A DNA stretch of 64,000 nt from Pararhizobium sp. YC-54. GTDB lineage: Bacteria > Pseudomonadota > Alphaproteobacteria > Rhizobiales > Rhizobiaceae. Every line of letters begins with the position of its first letter. The first letter of the stretch is position 1. The stretch is from positions 186,001 through 250,000 of the forward strand of contig NZ_JAOYTH010000011.1 of assembly GCF_025847205.1 (NCBI RefSeq), in the 5' to 3' direction. Position numbers and translations under genes: made by a program. The notes under the pieces are model-generated. The model was not told where the DNA came from and searched no databases. It saw nothing but the letters and a program-made list of their open reading frames with translations. Shown here in pieces: positions 26,486-35,579 of the stretch.

Positions 26486-26935
26486 ATGGCTGAAACGAGC
26501 CGCTTTATGGATTTGGCCTTGGAAGAAGCCAGAATGGCAGCCGCCCGCGGCGAAGTGCCTGTCGGTGCGGTCCTTGTTGTCAACGGCGAGATCATCGCCA
26601 GCGCCGGAAACCGCACGCGCGAGCTCAACGACGTGACGGCGCATGCGGAAATAGAAGTGATCCGCGCGGCATCGAACACCATCGGGGCAGAGCGGCTGAA
26701 CGGCGCCGATCTCTACGTGACGCTCGAACCTTGCACCATGTGCGCGGCGGCCATCTCGTTTGCCCGCCTGCGCCGGCTATACTACGGCGCCGAAGATCCG
26801 AAGGGCGGCGGCGTCGACAACGGCGTGCGCTTTTTCAGCCAGCCGACCTGTCATCACGCGCCCGATGTCTATTCGGGCCTCTCCGGCCAGAGTGCGGCCG
26901 CAATTCTCAAGGATTTCTTTCACACCAAACGCTGA
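26486..26935 (+). CDS. tadA: tRNA-specific adenosine deaminase TadA
   Basis: A 149-residue zinc deaminase that converts A34 to inosine in tRNA-Arg(ACG). The zinc/catalytic motifs HAEIEVIR (HAE) and PCTMCAAAI (PCxxC) are intact, and FMDLALEEARMAAARGEVPVGAVLV is the family N terminus. The length is normal. It diverges from the pseudouridine synthase gene with about 75 bases between starts. Confidence 0.93.
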   Translation: MAETSRFMDLALEEARMAAARGEVPVGAVLVVNGEIIASAGNRTRELNDVTAHAEIEVIRAASNTIGAERLNGADLYVTLEPCTMCAAAISFARLRRLYYGAEDPKGGGVDNGVRFFSQPTCHHAPDVYSGLSGQSAAAILKDFFHTKR

Positions 26936-26953
26936 GCGCCGGGCCGAAATGCC

Positions 26954-27430
26954 TCAACCGGCGGCAAAGGTCTCAAGCGCTGTTCCCGACAGGCGGTAAC
27001 GCGTCCATTCGGTCAGAGGCTCTGCACCGATTGCCTCATAGGCTTTGATCGCCGGCTCGTTCCAGTCGAGAACGCTCCATTCGAAACGGCCGCATCCCTT
27101 TTCGACGGCAATGCGCGCCAGATACCGCAGCATCAAGCGCCCGGCGCCCGATCCGCGCTGATCCGGCGTGATGTACAGGTCTTCCAGGTAAAGCCCGTTG
27201 CGCGCCTGCCAGGTCGAATAGCTGAAGAACCAGACGGCAAAGCCGACCGGCACGCCATCACGCTCGCAGATTGCCGCCTCGGAAACGGAATTTTGGCCGA
27301 ACAGCGATAGGGTAACCATCTGAACGGTCGCCTCGACCTCGTGGCCGGCCTTCTCGTAGATGGCCAGTTCGGTGATGAAGCGCAGGATGGTCTCTGCGTC
27401 CTTGGGGGTAGCCTTGCGAATCTCAAACAT
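26954..27430 (-). CDS. GNAT-family N-acetyltransferase
   Basis: A 158-residue GNAT acetyltransferase. The order FEIRKATPKDAETILRFITELA, YEKAGHEVEAT, GFAVWFFSYSTWQARNGLYLEDLY and the acetyl-CoA loop RGSGAGRLML resembles diamine (spermidine/spermine-type) acetyltransferases, as do the WSVLDWNEPAIKAYEAIGA and EWTRYRL ends. A polyamine or amino-acid-like amine is therefore a reasonable substrate guess. The start lies six bases after the stop of the lipoprotein gene, so the two are probably co-transcribed. Confidence 0.85.
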   Translation of the reverse strand: MFEIRKATPKDAETILRFITELAIYEKAGHEVEATVQMVTLSLFGQNSVSEAAICERDGVPVGFAVWFFSYSTWQARNGLYLEDLYITPDQRGSGAGRLMLRYLARIAVEKGCGRFEWSVLDWNEPAIKAYEAIGAEPLTEWTRYRLSGTALETFAAG

Positions 27431-27436
27431 CGGGCA

Positions 27437-28054
27437 TCAGTAGATCTGGTACCATTTCTTGCCGCTGCCCTTGATCGCGGCTTCCTTCTTGCGGCGGCGC
27501 TGCTTGACCTGCTCCGGCTCGCCGAGGTCCGCCGTCGCCTCTTCCGGCAGCTTGCGGTATTCGAGCGGCGGATCGCTGAGGAACCGGCGCTTGTCGGCAT
27601 AGGCACCCATCTGGATCTTGCGAGCTTCGCGATAGGCCTGCGTCTGTTCAGCGGTCGTCAGCTTGCGGCCATTGGCGCTCGACTTGGCCAGCGGCGAAAC
27701 ATAGTTGGGGTTATCGGCATTGGCGTCGGCTTCCTCGCGCAGACGCTGGCGCGTATCTTCCGGCGATTCGATCCACTGCGGATTGTCCTTGGTGGCCAGG
27801 TTCTGCTGCGGTTGAACCAGTTGCGCCGTCTCGGTTGACGGCGGCAGCACCAGTCCGGGACGCGGCTGATATTTGACATTGCTTGGATTGGCCTGGGAAA
27901 TGCTGACCGCGCTGCCGAGGTCATCGACCAGATGTTCGCCAGCCGTCTTGTCCGTGCCGTAGGTCGGGCCGCCGATGCAGCCGGTCAGAACGAGGCTGCC
28001 GGTTACAATGCCGAACAGGCCGGCATACAGTCGAAACTCTCGCGTCATTCCCAT
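27437..28054 (-). CDS. Conserved rhizobial lipoprotein
   Basis: A 205-residue protein with a lipoprotein signal peptide: FRLYAGLFGIVTGSLVLTGC, with the lipobox LTGC at about residue 29-32. The mature part is hydrophilic, rich in Gln, Asn and charged residues, and ends with a basic KQRRRKKEAAIKG stretch and KKWYQIY. No domain was recognised. The start has GAAGGG upstream. It lies 135 bases downstream of ileS and directly before the GNAT gene on the same strand. The sequence alone does not show which membrane it is anchored to. Confidence 0.8.
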   Translation of the reverse strand: MGMTREFRLYAGLFGIVTGSLVLTGCIGGPTYGTDKTAGEHLVDDLGSAVSISQANPSNVKYQPRPGLVLPPSTETAQLVQPQQNLATKDNPQWIESPEDTRQRLREEADANADNPNYVSPLAKSSANGRKLTTAEQTQAYREARKIQMGAYADKRRFLSDPPLEYRKLPEEATADLGEPEQVKQRRRKKEAAIKGSGKKWYQIY

Positions 28055-28189
28055 GAAAACCCTTCCAGCGGTGCCGGCACGATCGATATTTGAGCGGCAT
28101 TGCTGCGCCCATGACGGATAAATCCGCCGATTTTCAGGCAGGTTTACCGGATGAGCCGCAAATACGCAATTCACCCGGTAAACAATCCC

Positions 28190-31099
28190 TTAAGAAGCGT
28201 AGCCGAGCTCGCGCAGCGCCGCCGCATCGCGGGCGGACACGTCGGGGAACGCCGCATCGGTTCCGACATCGGATGTGATACGCCACGACCGGGCGCATTT
28301 GACGCCTTCGGCCAGCGCCGGCTCGACGCTGACAGTCGACAGGTCATCAAGCCGGAAAGCGCCCTGCGGTCCCTTGCCCTCGACGATAGTGACGCCAGAG
28401 GTAATGCAGATTTCAGCGAAATCCTGTCCTTCCAACGCCTTCAGCAGGCCGGCATCGGCAACGTGCACGACCGGAGCTGCCTCGAGCGAGGAGCCGATGC
28501 GCTTGTCGCGGCGCTCGACCTCAAGCGCGCCGGTGACGGCACGGCGCACCTCGCGGACCTTCTTCCACTTCTCGGCCAGAGCCTCGTCGCGCCATTCGGC
28601 CGGCACGAGCGGGAACTGCTCCAGATGCACGGAAACGGCGGACGGATCACGCGACAGCCAGGCTTCTTCCGTGGTGAACGGCAGAACCGGGGCAAGCCAG
28701 GTGACGAGGCAATCGAACAGCTTGCGAATGACCGCAAGCGAGGCACGGCGGCGCAGGCTCGACGGCGCGTCGCAATAGAGCGCGTCCTTGCGGATGTCGA
28801 AATAGAAGGCCGACAGCTCGATGTTCGAGAAGTCGATCAGGGCGCGGGCGATCCGCTTGAAATCGAAGGCATCGTAGCCTTCGCGCACGATCTGGTCGAG
28901 TTCGGCCAGACGATGCAGCATCAAGCGTTCCAGCTCGGGCATGTCGTTGAAGGCGATGTCTTCGCCCTTGTCATGCGCCAGTGTGCCGAGCATCCAGCGG
29001 ATGGTGTTCCTGAGCTTGCGATAGCTGTCGATATTGGTCTGGATGATCGCCTTGCCGAGACGCTGGTCTTCCCAGTAGTCGGTGGTGGCGACCCAGAGGC
29101 GCAGGATATCGGCGCCCGATTCCTTCATCACGTCCTGCGGGGCAACGACGTTCCCCTTGGACTTCGACTGCTTCTCGCCCTTCTCGTCCATGGTGAAGCC
29201 ATGCGTCACAACGGCATTGTAGGGCGCACGGCCACGCGTCGCGCAGCTTTCGAGCAGCGACGAATGGAACCAGCCGCGATGCTGGTCGGAGCCTTCCAGA
29301 TAGACATCGGCCGGCCATTTCAGGTCCGGGCGATCTTCCAGCGTGAAGGTGTGCGTGCAGCCACTGTCGAACCAGACGTCGAGGATATCCATGACCTGCG
29401 TCCACTTGGCATGGTCGTGATCCTTGCCGAGGAAACGGTCCTTGGCACCTCTAGCGAACCATGCATCCGCACCTTCGGCCTCGAAAGCTTCGAGGATGCG
29501 GGCGTTGACGGCTTCGTCGATCAGCACTTCGCCCTCGACGTCGGCAAATACGGCGATCGGCACGCCCCAGGCACGCTGGCGCGACAGCACCCAGTCGGGA
29601 CGGTTTTCGATCATCGCACGCAGGCGGTTCTGGCCGGCGGCCGGCACGAAGCGGGTCTCGTCGATGGCCGAAAGCGCCCGCGAGCGCAGCGTCGTGCCAT
29701 CGGCAAGGTCCTTGTCCATATAGACGAACCATTGCGGCGTGTTGCGGAAGATGACCGGCTTCTTCGAGCGCCACGAATGCGGATAGGTATGCTTCAGGCG
29801 GCCGCGGGCAAACAGCGTGTGGCGGGCGATCAGCGCCTTGATGACGCGGTCGTTGGCATCACCCTTCTTGCCCGTGTCATCGATGACGCGGGCGGCGCCG
29901 CCTTCGGCGTCAGGGCCGAAGCCGGGCGCATCGGTGGTGTAGAAACCGGCGTCGTCAACAGGGAACGGGATCGTCGAGGAGATGCCGCGCGCTTCGAGTG
30001 CCCGGGCATTGTCCATCCAGGCATCGAAGTCCTCGCGGCCGTGGCTGGGAGCGGTATGGACAAAGCCGGTACCGGTATCGTCGGTGACGTGTTCGCCGTC
30101 GAGCAACGGAACCTGGAAGTGGTATCCGCCGCCGAGACCATGCAGCGGATGGGCGCAGGTGACGCTGGACAACTCACCTTCCGCAAGGCCACGCACCAGA
30201 TTGAGCGTCACCTTGGCTCTCGCGGCGCATTCGCCGGCAAGGCGGGTGGAGAAGATCAGCTTTTCGCCTGGCTGCGGACCGAAGTCGTTTTCGGCGGCCG
30301 TCACTTCGAAGAGACCGTAAGGGTAGCGCGACGAATAGGCGATGGCGCGGTTGCCCGGAATGGTCCAGGGCGTCGTCGTCCAGATGACGACGAAGGCATC
30401 CTTGAGGCTCTCCGGCCCTTCGACAACCGGGAATTTCACCCAGATCATGTCGCTCTCGACATCCTGATACTCGACCTCGGCTTCCGCCAGCGCCGTGCGC
30501 TCGACGACCGACCACATGATCGGTTTGGAGCCGCGATAGAGCTGGCCGGACTTGGCGATCTTCAAAAGTTCGCCGGCAATGCGGGCCTCAGCGTGGAAGG
30601 CCATCGTCGTATAAGGATTGTCGAAATCGCCCTCGATGCCCAGGCGCTTGAACTCTGCCGACTGGATCTTGATCCAGCCGGCGGCGAAGTCACGGCATTC
30701 CTGGCGGAATTCGTTGACCGGGACCTCGTCCTTGTTCTTGCCCTTGGCGCGATAGGCTTCCTCGATCTTCCATTCGATCGGCAGGCCATGGCAATCCCAG
30801 CCCGGGACATAATTCGCATCAAAGCCGCGCATCTGGAACGAGCGGGTGATGATGTCTTTCAGGATCTTGTTCAGCGCATGACCGATATGGATATTGCCGT
30901 TGGCATAGGGCGGGCCGTCATGCAGGACGAATTTTTCGCGGCCGGCGGCAGAGGCGCGCAGCTTCTTGTAGAGACCCATCTGCTGCCAGCGGGCGACGGT
31001 CTCCGGCTCCTTCTGCGGCAGGCCGGCGCGCATCGGGAATTCGGTTTCCGGCAGAGAGAGGGTCTTGGAATAGTCAAGCTTTTCGGCGGTATCGGTCAT
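28190..31099 (-). CDS. ileS: Isoleucyl-tRNA synthetase
   Basis: A 969-residue class Ia aminoacyl-tRNA synthetase. It contains [22 protein letters not shown] with the HIGH signature, [12 protein letters not shown], the CP1 editing domain, [12 protein letters not shown] and the KMSKS-type loop as EKQSKSKGN, where Gln replaces the usual Met. The anticodon-binding helical domain follows ([18 protein letters not shown]) without an obvious C-terminal Cys zinc finger. The start is taken at the ATG at 31099 ([11 protein letters not shown], the usual rhizobial N terminus); ATG 31114 is possible. Confidence 0.95.
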   Translation of the reverse strand: MTDTAEKLDYSKTLSLPETEFPMRAGLPQKEPETVARWQQMGLYKKLRASAAGREKFVLHDGPPYANGNIHIGHALNKILKDIITRSFQMRGFDANYVPGWDCHGLPIEWKIEEAYRAKGKNKDEVPVNEFRQECRDFAAGWIKIQSAEFKRLGIEGDFDNPYTTMAFHAEARIAGELLKIAKSGQLYRGSKPIMWSVVERTALAEAEVEYQDVESDMIWVKFPVVEGPESLKDAFVVIWTTTPWTIPGNRAIAYSSRYPYGLFEVTAAENDFGPQPGEKLIFSTRLAGECAARAKVTLNLVRGLAEGELSSVTCAHPLHGLGGGYHFQVPLLDGEHVTDDTGTGFVHTAPSHGREDFDAWMDNARALEARGISSTIPFPVDDAGFYTTDAPGFGPDAEGGAARVIDDTGKKGDANDRVIKALIARHTLFARGRLKHTYPHSWRSKKPVIFRNTPQWFVYMDKDLADGTTLRSRALSAIDETRFVPAAGQNRLRAMIENRPDWVLSRQRAWGVPIAVFADVEGEVLIDEAVNARILEAFEAEGADAWFARGAKDRFLGKDHDHAKWTQVMDILDVWFDSGCTHTFTLEDRPDLKWPADVYLEGSDQHRGWFHSSLLESCATRGRAPYNAVVTHGFTMDEKGEKQSKSKGNVVAPQDVMKESGADILRLWVATTDYWEDQRLGKAIIQTNIDSYRKLRNTIRWMLGTLAHDKGEDIAFNDMPELERLMLHRLAELDQIVREGYDAFDFKRIARALIDFSNIELSAFYFDIRKDALYCDAPSSLRRRASLAVIRKLFDCLVTWLAPVLPFTTEEAWLSRDPSAVSVHLEQFPLVPAEWRDEALAEKWKKVREVRRAVTGALEVERRDKRIGSSLEAAPVVHVADAGLLKALEGQDFAEICITSGVTIVEGKGPQGAFRLDDLSTVSVEPALAEGVKCARSWRITSDVGTDAAFPDVSARDAAALRELGYAS

Positions 31100-31442
31100 G
31101 GTTTCAGCAATCATATCTGGGCGCGTGTCGCCGCGCATGCGAACGGGATATCATAAGGGGACAACGGTGGCGCTCAGGTGGAACGCCGAAAACCCGGACC
31201 TTCCGGCGGCTATCAAAGCGCTGGGAAGGCCGGGCCAATAATTCGCTGATCACGTATCAATCGACGATATCGGGTCATGGTGGCGGGTTGTTTAAGCGGT
31301 TTTTACGCGAAAAGGAAGATGACAACGGCAAAGTTTCAAAGAACGATGTACTGCATGGTGATGAAACGCAATTTTCAGCGCATTATATGATATTGGGTCC
31401 GGTAGCGCGTTATCCATGGCAGGTTCGATGCGGGAGCAGCAG
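31100..31442. other. Non-coding region between ileS and the hicBA-like pair
   Basis: 343 bases with no convincing gene. It must contain the ileS promoter (leftward) and the toxin-antitoxin promoter (rightward). The right half (about 31260-31400) is more AT-rich, and includes TTATATGATATTG at 31383-31395, a possible -10 region for the antitoxin gene. No clear -35 or operator palindrome was recognised. Confidence 0.45.
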
Positions 31443-31694
31443 ATGGTCAAACGGACATTTTTTGTAAAAGCAGTTTGGGACCCGGAAGCGAAGGTCTTTT
31501 ATTCGGAAAGCGATATCGAAGGTTTCCATATCGAAGCCGGCACAGTCGACGAATTCGAAGAGATTATTTTCGATACCGCGATCGACCTGATCGTCGCCAA
31601 CCACATGAGCCTGCCCGACCTCGCCGACACACCGTTGCGTGACCTCATTCCAGCTATTCTCTGGCAGAGACCAGAGGTTCCAGCGGCGGCATGA
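31443..31694 (+). CDS. DUF1902 (HicB-like) antitoxin
   Basis: An 83-residue protein: VKRTFFVKAVWDPEAKVFYSESDIEGFHIEAGTVDEFEEIIFD, then AIDLIVANH. The beta-beta-beta-alpha core with a W.PEAKVFY..SDIEGFHIEA pattern is that of DUF1902/HicB-type antitoxins. The DNA-binding C-terminal domain of full HicB is absent. The start at 31443 is preferred because GGGAG lies about 10 bases upstream; ATGs at 31416 and 31428 are in the same frame. Its stop overlaps the HicA-like start by four bases, which indicates coupled expression with the toxin. Confidence 0.78.
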   Translation: MVKRTFFVKAVWDPEAKVFYSESDIEGFHIEAGTVDEFEEIIFDTAIDLIVANHMSLPDLADTPLRDLIPAILWQRPEVPAAA

Positions 31695-31891
31695 TGGTGC
31701 AAGGCTACTACAGGATCGTCTGCGATATCCTTGTTTCTCTCGGCTATGAATACCTGACGAATGCGAAGGGCTCGCACGAAAAATGGCAGTCGCGCGAAAC
31801 CGGTAAGATGGTGCTCGTTCCGCGAAACTTGAAAAGCCGTCATACCGCGAACGCCATCCTCAAGACAGCGGGCTCTAACCGTAAGCTTTGA
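31691..31891 (+). CDS. hicA: HicA-family mRNA interferase toxin
   Basis: A 66-residue HicA/YcfA-like small basic protein. It has the helix CDILVSLGYEYL, the catalytic His in the signature KGSHEKW near residue 29, a strand MVLVPRN and the helix NAILKTAG. HicA toxins cleave mRNA and are neutralised by a HicB-type partner. The gene order here is antitoxin first, the reverse of the classical hicAB, as is usual for DUF1902 pairs. It starts at the ATGATG overlapping the antitoxin stop. Confidence 0.82.
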   Translation: MMVQGYYRIVCDILVSLGYEYLTNAKGSHEKWQSRETGKMVLVPRNLKSRHTANAILKTAGSNRKL

Positions 31892-31944
31892 TCCAATCTT
31901 CAGGGAGCAAGCCTTGCTGATCGCATCAGGCTAGCTGCAGTTCC

Positions 31945-32184
31945 TCAGTCTTTCGGGTTTGCCAGCATCGCGGCGCGGAGCGCGTCGTTGATGCGGTCCT
32001 GCCAGCCGGGGCCGTCATCCTGGAAATAGTGCAGGACGGCGCTGTCGAGCTTGATCGACACGAGTTCCTTGGTTTCAGGCAGCGCACGTTTCTCGACGGC
32101 GGGTGCCGCCTGCTTCTTGACCGGTTTGAACAGGGCTTCGGCGGCATCCATGGCGCTGACGGGCCGGCGGGGCGTGGTGGCCAT
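31945..32184 (-). CDS. BrnA-like (DUF4415) protein, solitary antitoxin-type
   Basis: A 79-residue protein. The C-terminal half, VSIKLDSAVLHYFQDDGPGWQDRINDALRAAML (quoted here in continuity as overlapping VSIKLDSAVLHYFQ and DGPGWQDRINDALRAAM), matches the BrnA/DUF4415 ribbon-helix-helix pattern: a strand, WF-type residues, G-x-G and RIN-x-LR. The N-terminal half is a basic linker. The ATG at 32184 has AAAGGA upstream, and that site overlaps the stop of ribF, so it is translated from the ribF message. No BrnT toxin is adjacent. It may be a repressor rather than part of a toxin-antitoxin pair. Confidence 0.7.
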   Translation of the reverse strand: MATTPRRPVSAMDAAEALFKPVKKQAAPAVEKRALPETKELVSIKLDSAVLHYFQDDGPGWQDRINDALRAAMLANPKD

Positions 32185-32196
32185 CGGGATCATCCT

Positions 32197-33189
32197 TTAA
32201 GGGGTTGCATCGAAAGCAATCTTGCTGTCGATCATACTGAGCGGCTTGACGCCGGATAGCAACGCCCGGGCTTCCGCCTCGTCTTGCTTCATCTGCACCA
32301 CCAGCGGGTCGAGGCCGTCGAATTTCAGCTCGTCACGCAGGTGCCCGAAGAAGGAGACGGAACAGATTTCGCCGTAGAGGTCGCCGGAAAAATCGAAGAC
32401 GAAGGTTTCGAGCAGGGCAATGCCATCGCTATCGACCGTCGGGCGCTTGCCGAAGCTGGCGACGCCGTCATGGATGCTGCCGTCGGCGCGGCGGAAGCGC
32501 ACGGCGTAAATGCCGTTCCTGAGCTCGACTTCCGGCGGAAGCTGCATGTTGGCGGTGGGATAACCCAGTGTGCGGCCAAGCTTCTTGCCGCCGATCACTT
32601 CTGATTCCACCGTATAACGATAACCGAGCATTCCGGCAGCCTGGGACACATCCCCCTCGCCCAGCAACCCGCGGATATGGCTGGAGGAGATCACCGAGGC
32701 GTTTTCGTCGCGGAACGCATCGACCAGCGTCACGCCAAAGCCGTTTTCGCCGCCGGCCGCCATCAGGAAGGCGGGGCCGCCTTCCCTGCCCTTGCCGAAA
32801 TGGAAATCGAAGCCGGTGACCACGTGGCTGGCATGCAGCCAGTCCATCAGCACGGAGCGGATGAAATCGGAGGCGGACAACTGCGAGAAGGTGCGGTCGA
32901 ACGGATATTCGATGACGGCGGAAAAGCCCATGCCTTCGAGGATGCGCGCCTTCAGCGGCGCCGGCGTCAGGCGGAAGACCGGCTGGTCCGGACGAAAGAC
33001 GCTGCGGGGATGCGGTTCGAAGGTCAAAACGAGGGCGGGAACGCCGCGCGCTTGCGCTTCTTCCAGCGCCCGGTTCAAAACCGATTGATGACCGCGATGC
33101 ACGCCGTCGAAATTACCGATGGCGATAACCCCACCGCGTAAAGCGGGTGGCAGGGGTTCGCGGGTCTCGTTGCGATGAAAAACCGTCAT
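32197..33189 (-). CDS. ribF: Bifunctional riboflavin kinase/FAD synthetase
   Basis: A 330-residue RibF that makes FMN and FAD. The N-terminal adenylyltransferase domain has AIGNFDGVHRGHQSVL, LTFEPHPRSVF, and SSSHIRGLLGEGDV. The C-terminal kinase domain begins near residue 185, with GRTLGYPTANMQLP, NGIYAVRF and GVASFGKRPTV, and ends with FFGHLRDELKFDGLDPLVVQMKQDEAEA. It is followed without a gap by the BrnA-like gene and preceded 47 bases upstream by the HAD hydrolase gene, all on one strand. Confidence 0.95.
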   Translation of the reverse strand: MTVFHRNETREPLPPALRGGVIAIGNFDGVHRGHQSVLNRALEEAQARGVPALVLTFEPHPRSVFRPDQPVFRLTPAPLKARILEGMGFSAVIEYPFDRTFSQLSASDFIRSVLMDWLHASHVVTGFDFHFGKGREGGPAFLMAAGGENGFGVTLVDAFRDENASVISSSHIRGLLGEGDVSQAAGMLGYRYTVESEVIGGKKLGRTLGYPTANMQLPPEVELRNGIYAVRFRRADGSIHDGVASFGKRPTVDSDGIALLETFVFDFSGDLYGEICSVSFFGHLRDELKFDGLDPLVVQMKQDEAEARALLSGVKPLSMIDSKIAFDATP

Positions 33190-33236
33190 ATCCGTTCGCC
33201 AGTCTTCTCTCGTGCAGGTCGATCAAGCCCAATCCG

Positions 33237-34085
33237 TCACGCCAGTCTCGGCATCCACCATTTCGGCGTGGCACCCTCGTTTTTCAGGAATGCCGTGAGC
33301 CTGGCTTCGTCGGTCTTCTCAGTCACCATATATTCGGCCGCGTGAATGCCCGCACTGATATAAAGCACATCGAGGCCGAAATCCTGGGCGCCCTTGATGT
33401 CCGTCGGCATACCGTCGCCGACCGCGATCACCCGCGACAGGTCGAGCCCGCCGCGAACGGCCTTGGCTTCCGACAGCGATGCGCGATAGATCGGCACATA
33501 GGGCTTGCCGGAAATCCGGGTTTCGCCGCCGAGTTCCTCATAGACCTTGGCGATGGCGCCGGCGCAGGGGATGAGCTTGTGGCCGCGCTCGACGACCAGA
33601 TCCGGATTGGCGCAGATAAACGGCACCTTGCGCCTGGCGAGACCAGAGAGCGTAGCGCGATAATCGTCGGCGGTCTCGGTTTCGTCGTCAAAGAAACCGG
33701 CGCACACGATGATCTCGGCTTCCTCGGAGGAAACCATGCTGACGCCCAGACCTTCGAGCAGCGGCAGGTCGCGCTCGGCGCCGATGAAATAGATCTTCTT
33801 CGGGCCGGCGGAAATCAGCGCACGGGTGACATCGCCGGAGGTGACGATGCGGTCATAGGCGCTGTCCGGCACGCCAAGGCCGCGGATCTGGACGATGACG
33901 CCGGGATGCGGGCGCGGCGAATTGGTGATGAGAACGACGGTCAGCCCCTTGGCGCGCGCTTCGGTCAGCGCCTCGCAAGCCCCCTTGAAAGCCTCGACGC
34001 CATTGTGCAGCACGCCCCAGACATCGCACAGAACGACATCATAGCGGCTGGCGATGTCGCGAAAACTGTTGATCCGAACGGCCAT
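33237..34085 (-). CDS. TIGR01459-type HAD-superfamily hydrolase (NagD-like)
   Basis: A 282-residue HAD phosphatase of the NagD/class IIA type. Motif I is CDVWGVLHNG, motif II LITNSPRP, motif III region ISGKPYVPIY with the conserved Lys, and motif IV AVGDGMPTDIKGAQ. The type II cap lies between motifs II and III. The group is conserved in alphaproteobacteria next to ribF and ileS, as seen here. A sugar or nucleotide phosphate substrate is plausible but not identified. The start at 34085 has GGGAAG upstream. Confidence 0.85.
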   Translation of the reverse strand: MAVRINSFRDIASRYDVVLCDVWGVLHNGVEAFKGACEALTEARAKGLTVVLITNSPRPHPGVIVQIRGLGVPDSAYDRIVTSGDVTRALISAGPKKIYFIGAERDLPLLEGLGVSMVSSEEAEIIVCAGFFDDETETADDYRATLSGLARRKVPFICANPDLVVERGHKLIPCAGAIAKVYEELGGETRISGKPYVPIYRASLSEAKAVRGGLDLSRVIAVGDGMPTDIKGAQDFGLDVLYISAGIHAAEYMVTEKTDEARLTAFLKNEGATPKWWMPRLA

Positions 34086-34208
34086 GCTGGCTTCCCGCAG
34101 AAAAAATTGGTCGGGCTGACATCGCAGGCAGGCGTTAAAAACACAAGACTCCATCCGGAAAATGGCGGCTGAATTCCAAGGTTTCCGGCGCAGAATTCGG
34201 CAAAACCG

Positions 34209-35579
34209 CTAAAAGCCGCGGATCAGCCAACCGGCGGCAGCACAGATGGCAAGCGTTGTCACGACGCCACGCTTCAAGCGAAACAGCAGCAAGGCTGCCA
34301 GAAGCGCCAGACAGAACGCCGGCAGCTGGAAGGTCTGCCAGACTGGCAACGGCATGGAAATTGGTCCTGCCGCAAAGCGATCCACCCCGGCAAAGAGAAC
34401 GTGCAGGCCGAACCAGACAGCCAGATTGAGGATGACGCCGGTGACGGCTGCCGAGATCGCCGCTAAGGCCCCCGACAACGCCCTGTTGTTGCGCAGGGTC
34501 TCGACATACGGGGCACCGAGAAAAATCCACAGGAAACACGGCACGAAGGTCACCCAGGTCGCAAGCGTCGCGCCAAGCAGGCCGGACGCAAGCGGGTCGA
34601 GCCCCAGCGGCGCACGAAAGGCGGCCATGAACCCGACGAAGGAAAGCACCAGCACCAGCGGTCCCGGCGTGGTTTCGGCCAGCGCCAGACCGTCCAGCAT
34701 TTCGCCGGGTTTGAGCCAATGATAGGTCTCGACCGCCTGCTGTGCGACATAGGCGAGCACGGCATAGGCGCCGCCGAAGGTTACCACGGCCATCTTCGAG
34801 AAGAACAGGCCGATGGCGGTATAGACATTGTCGAAGCCGAGCACCCCGCCAATGAGGATGAACGGTGCGATCCACAGGACCAGCCAGGTGGCGAGGACGT
34901 TGAACGTCCGGCTCCAGCTTGGGGCAACATCCGGAAAGCTGCTGTCGATGACGGAGGGCATGTCGGCGAGTGCCTGTTTCGCCGCCGCATCCATGGCTTT
35001 TTGGCCTGTCGCGGGCTGCAGGCGTGTGGCGGCGTATCCGGCGATGCCCGCCGCCAGCACGACGAGCGGAAACGGCAGATCAAAGAAGAACAGCGCGGCG
35101 AAGGCGAGCGCCGCGACCACCAGGGCAAAGCGGGTTTTCAACGCCCGGCGGCCCACGCGGATGACCGCTTCGATGACGATCGCCAACACCGCCGCCTTCA
35201 GCCCGAAGAACAGGCTGGTGAGCCAGTCCGTTTGCTGAAACAGCGCATAGGCCGACGACAGGCCGAGGATGACGAAGAACCCCGGCAGGATAAACAGGCA
35301 TCCCGCGACGATACCGCCACGCGTGCCATGCAAAAGCCAGCCGATATAGGTGGCAAGCTGCTGTGCTTCCGGCCCCGGCAAGAGCATGCAGAAATTCAAC
35401 GCATGCAGAAACCGGCTCTCGGAGATCCAGCGGCGCTCCTCCACCAGTTCCTTGTGCATCAGCGCGATCTGCCCGGCCGGGCCGCCGAAACTCAGGAGCC
35501 CGATCTTCGCCCAGACTTTGGCGGCCTCGGCGAATGCCGGATGCGGCGGCGGAGACTGTATCTGCACCGTCTCATTCAT
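34209..35579 (-). CDS. chrA: Chromate transporter ChrA (two-domain)
   Basis: A 456-residue inner-membrane efflux protein of the long-chain CHR family. Two homologous halves each start with an FGGP/FGGA-type motif: GLLSFGGPAGQIALMHKELVEERRW and VVTFGGAYAVLAYVAQQAVETYHW. Each is followed by a PGP motif (LLPGPEAQQLATYIGW and ETTPGPLVLVLSFVGF), with about ten transmembrane helices in all. It exports chromate. The start codon overlaps the end of chrB by eight bases, so the two genes form an operon. Confidence 0.92.
   Translation of the reverse strand: MNETVQIQSPPPHPAFAEAAKVWAKIGLLSFGGPAGQIALMHKELVEERRWISESRFLHALNFCMLLPGPEAQQLATYIGWLLHGTRGGIVAGCLFILPGFFVILGLSSAYALFQQTDWLTSLFFGLKAAVLAIVIEAVIRVGRRALKTRFALVVAALAFAALFFFDLPFPLVVLAAGIAGYAATRLQPATGQKAMDAAAKQALADMPSVIDSSFPDVAPSWSRTFNVLATWLVLWIAPFILIGGVLGFDNVYTAIGLFFSKMAVVTFGGAYAVLAYVAQQAVETYHWLKPGEMLDGLALAETTPGPLVLVLSFVGFMAAFRAPLGLDPLASGLLGATLATWVTFVPCFLWIFLGAPYVETLRNNRALSGALAAISAAVTGVILNLAVWFGLHVLFAGVDRFAAGPISMPLPVWQTFQLPAFCLALLAALLLFRLKRGVVTTLAICAAAGWLIRGF

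Noticed and set aside
24709..26493. A 594-codon + strand frame opposite the pseudouridine synthase
   Set aside because: It is the antisense of the Arg/Asp/Gly repeat tail and core; its reading depends on the repeat composition.
28151..31156. A 1001-codon open frame on the + strand opposite ileS
   Set aside because: It is the antisense shadow of ileS in high-GC DNA, has no ribosome-binding site or recognisable domain, and its residue composition (Arg, Ala, Gly, Asp, His) is typical of an artefact frame.
32197..33300. FMN riboswitch before ribF
   Set aside because: The gap between the HAD hydrolase gene and ribF is only 47 bases and holds no conserved riboswitch core.
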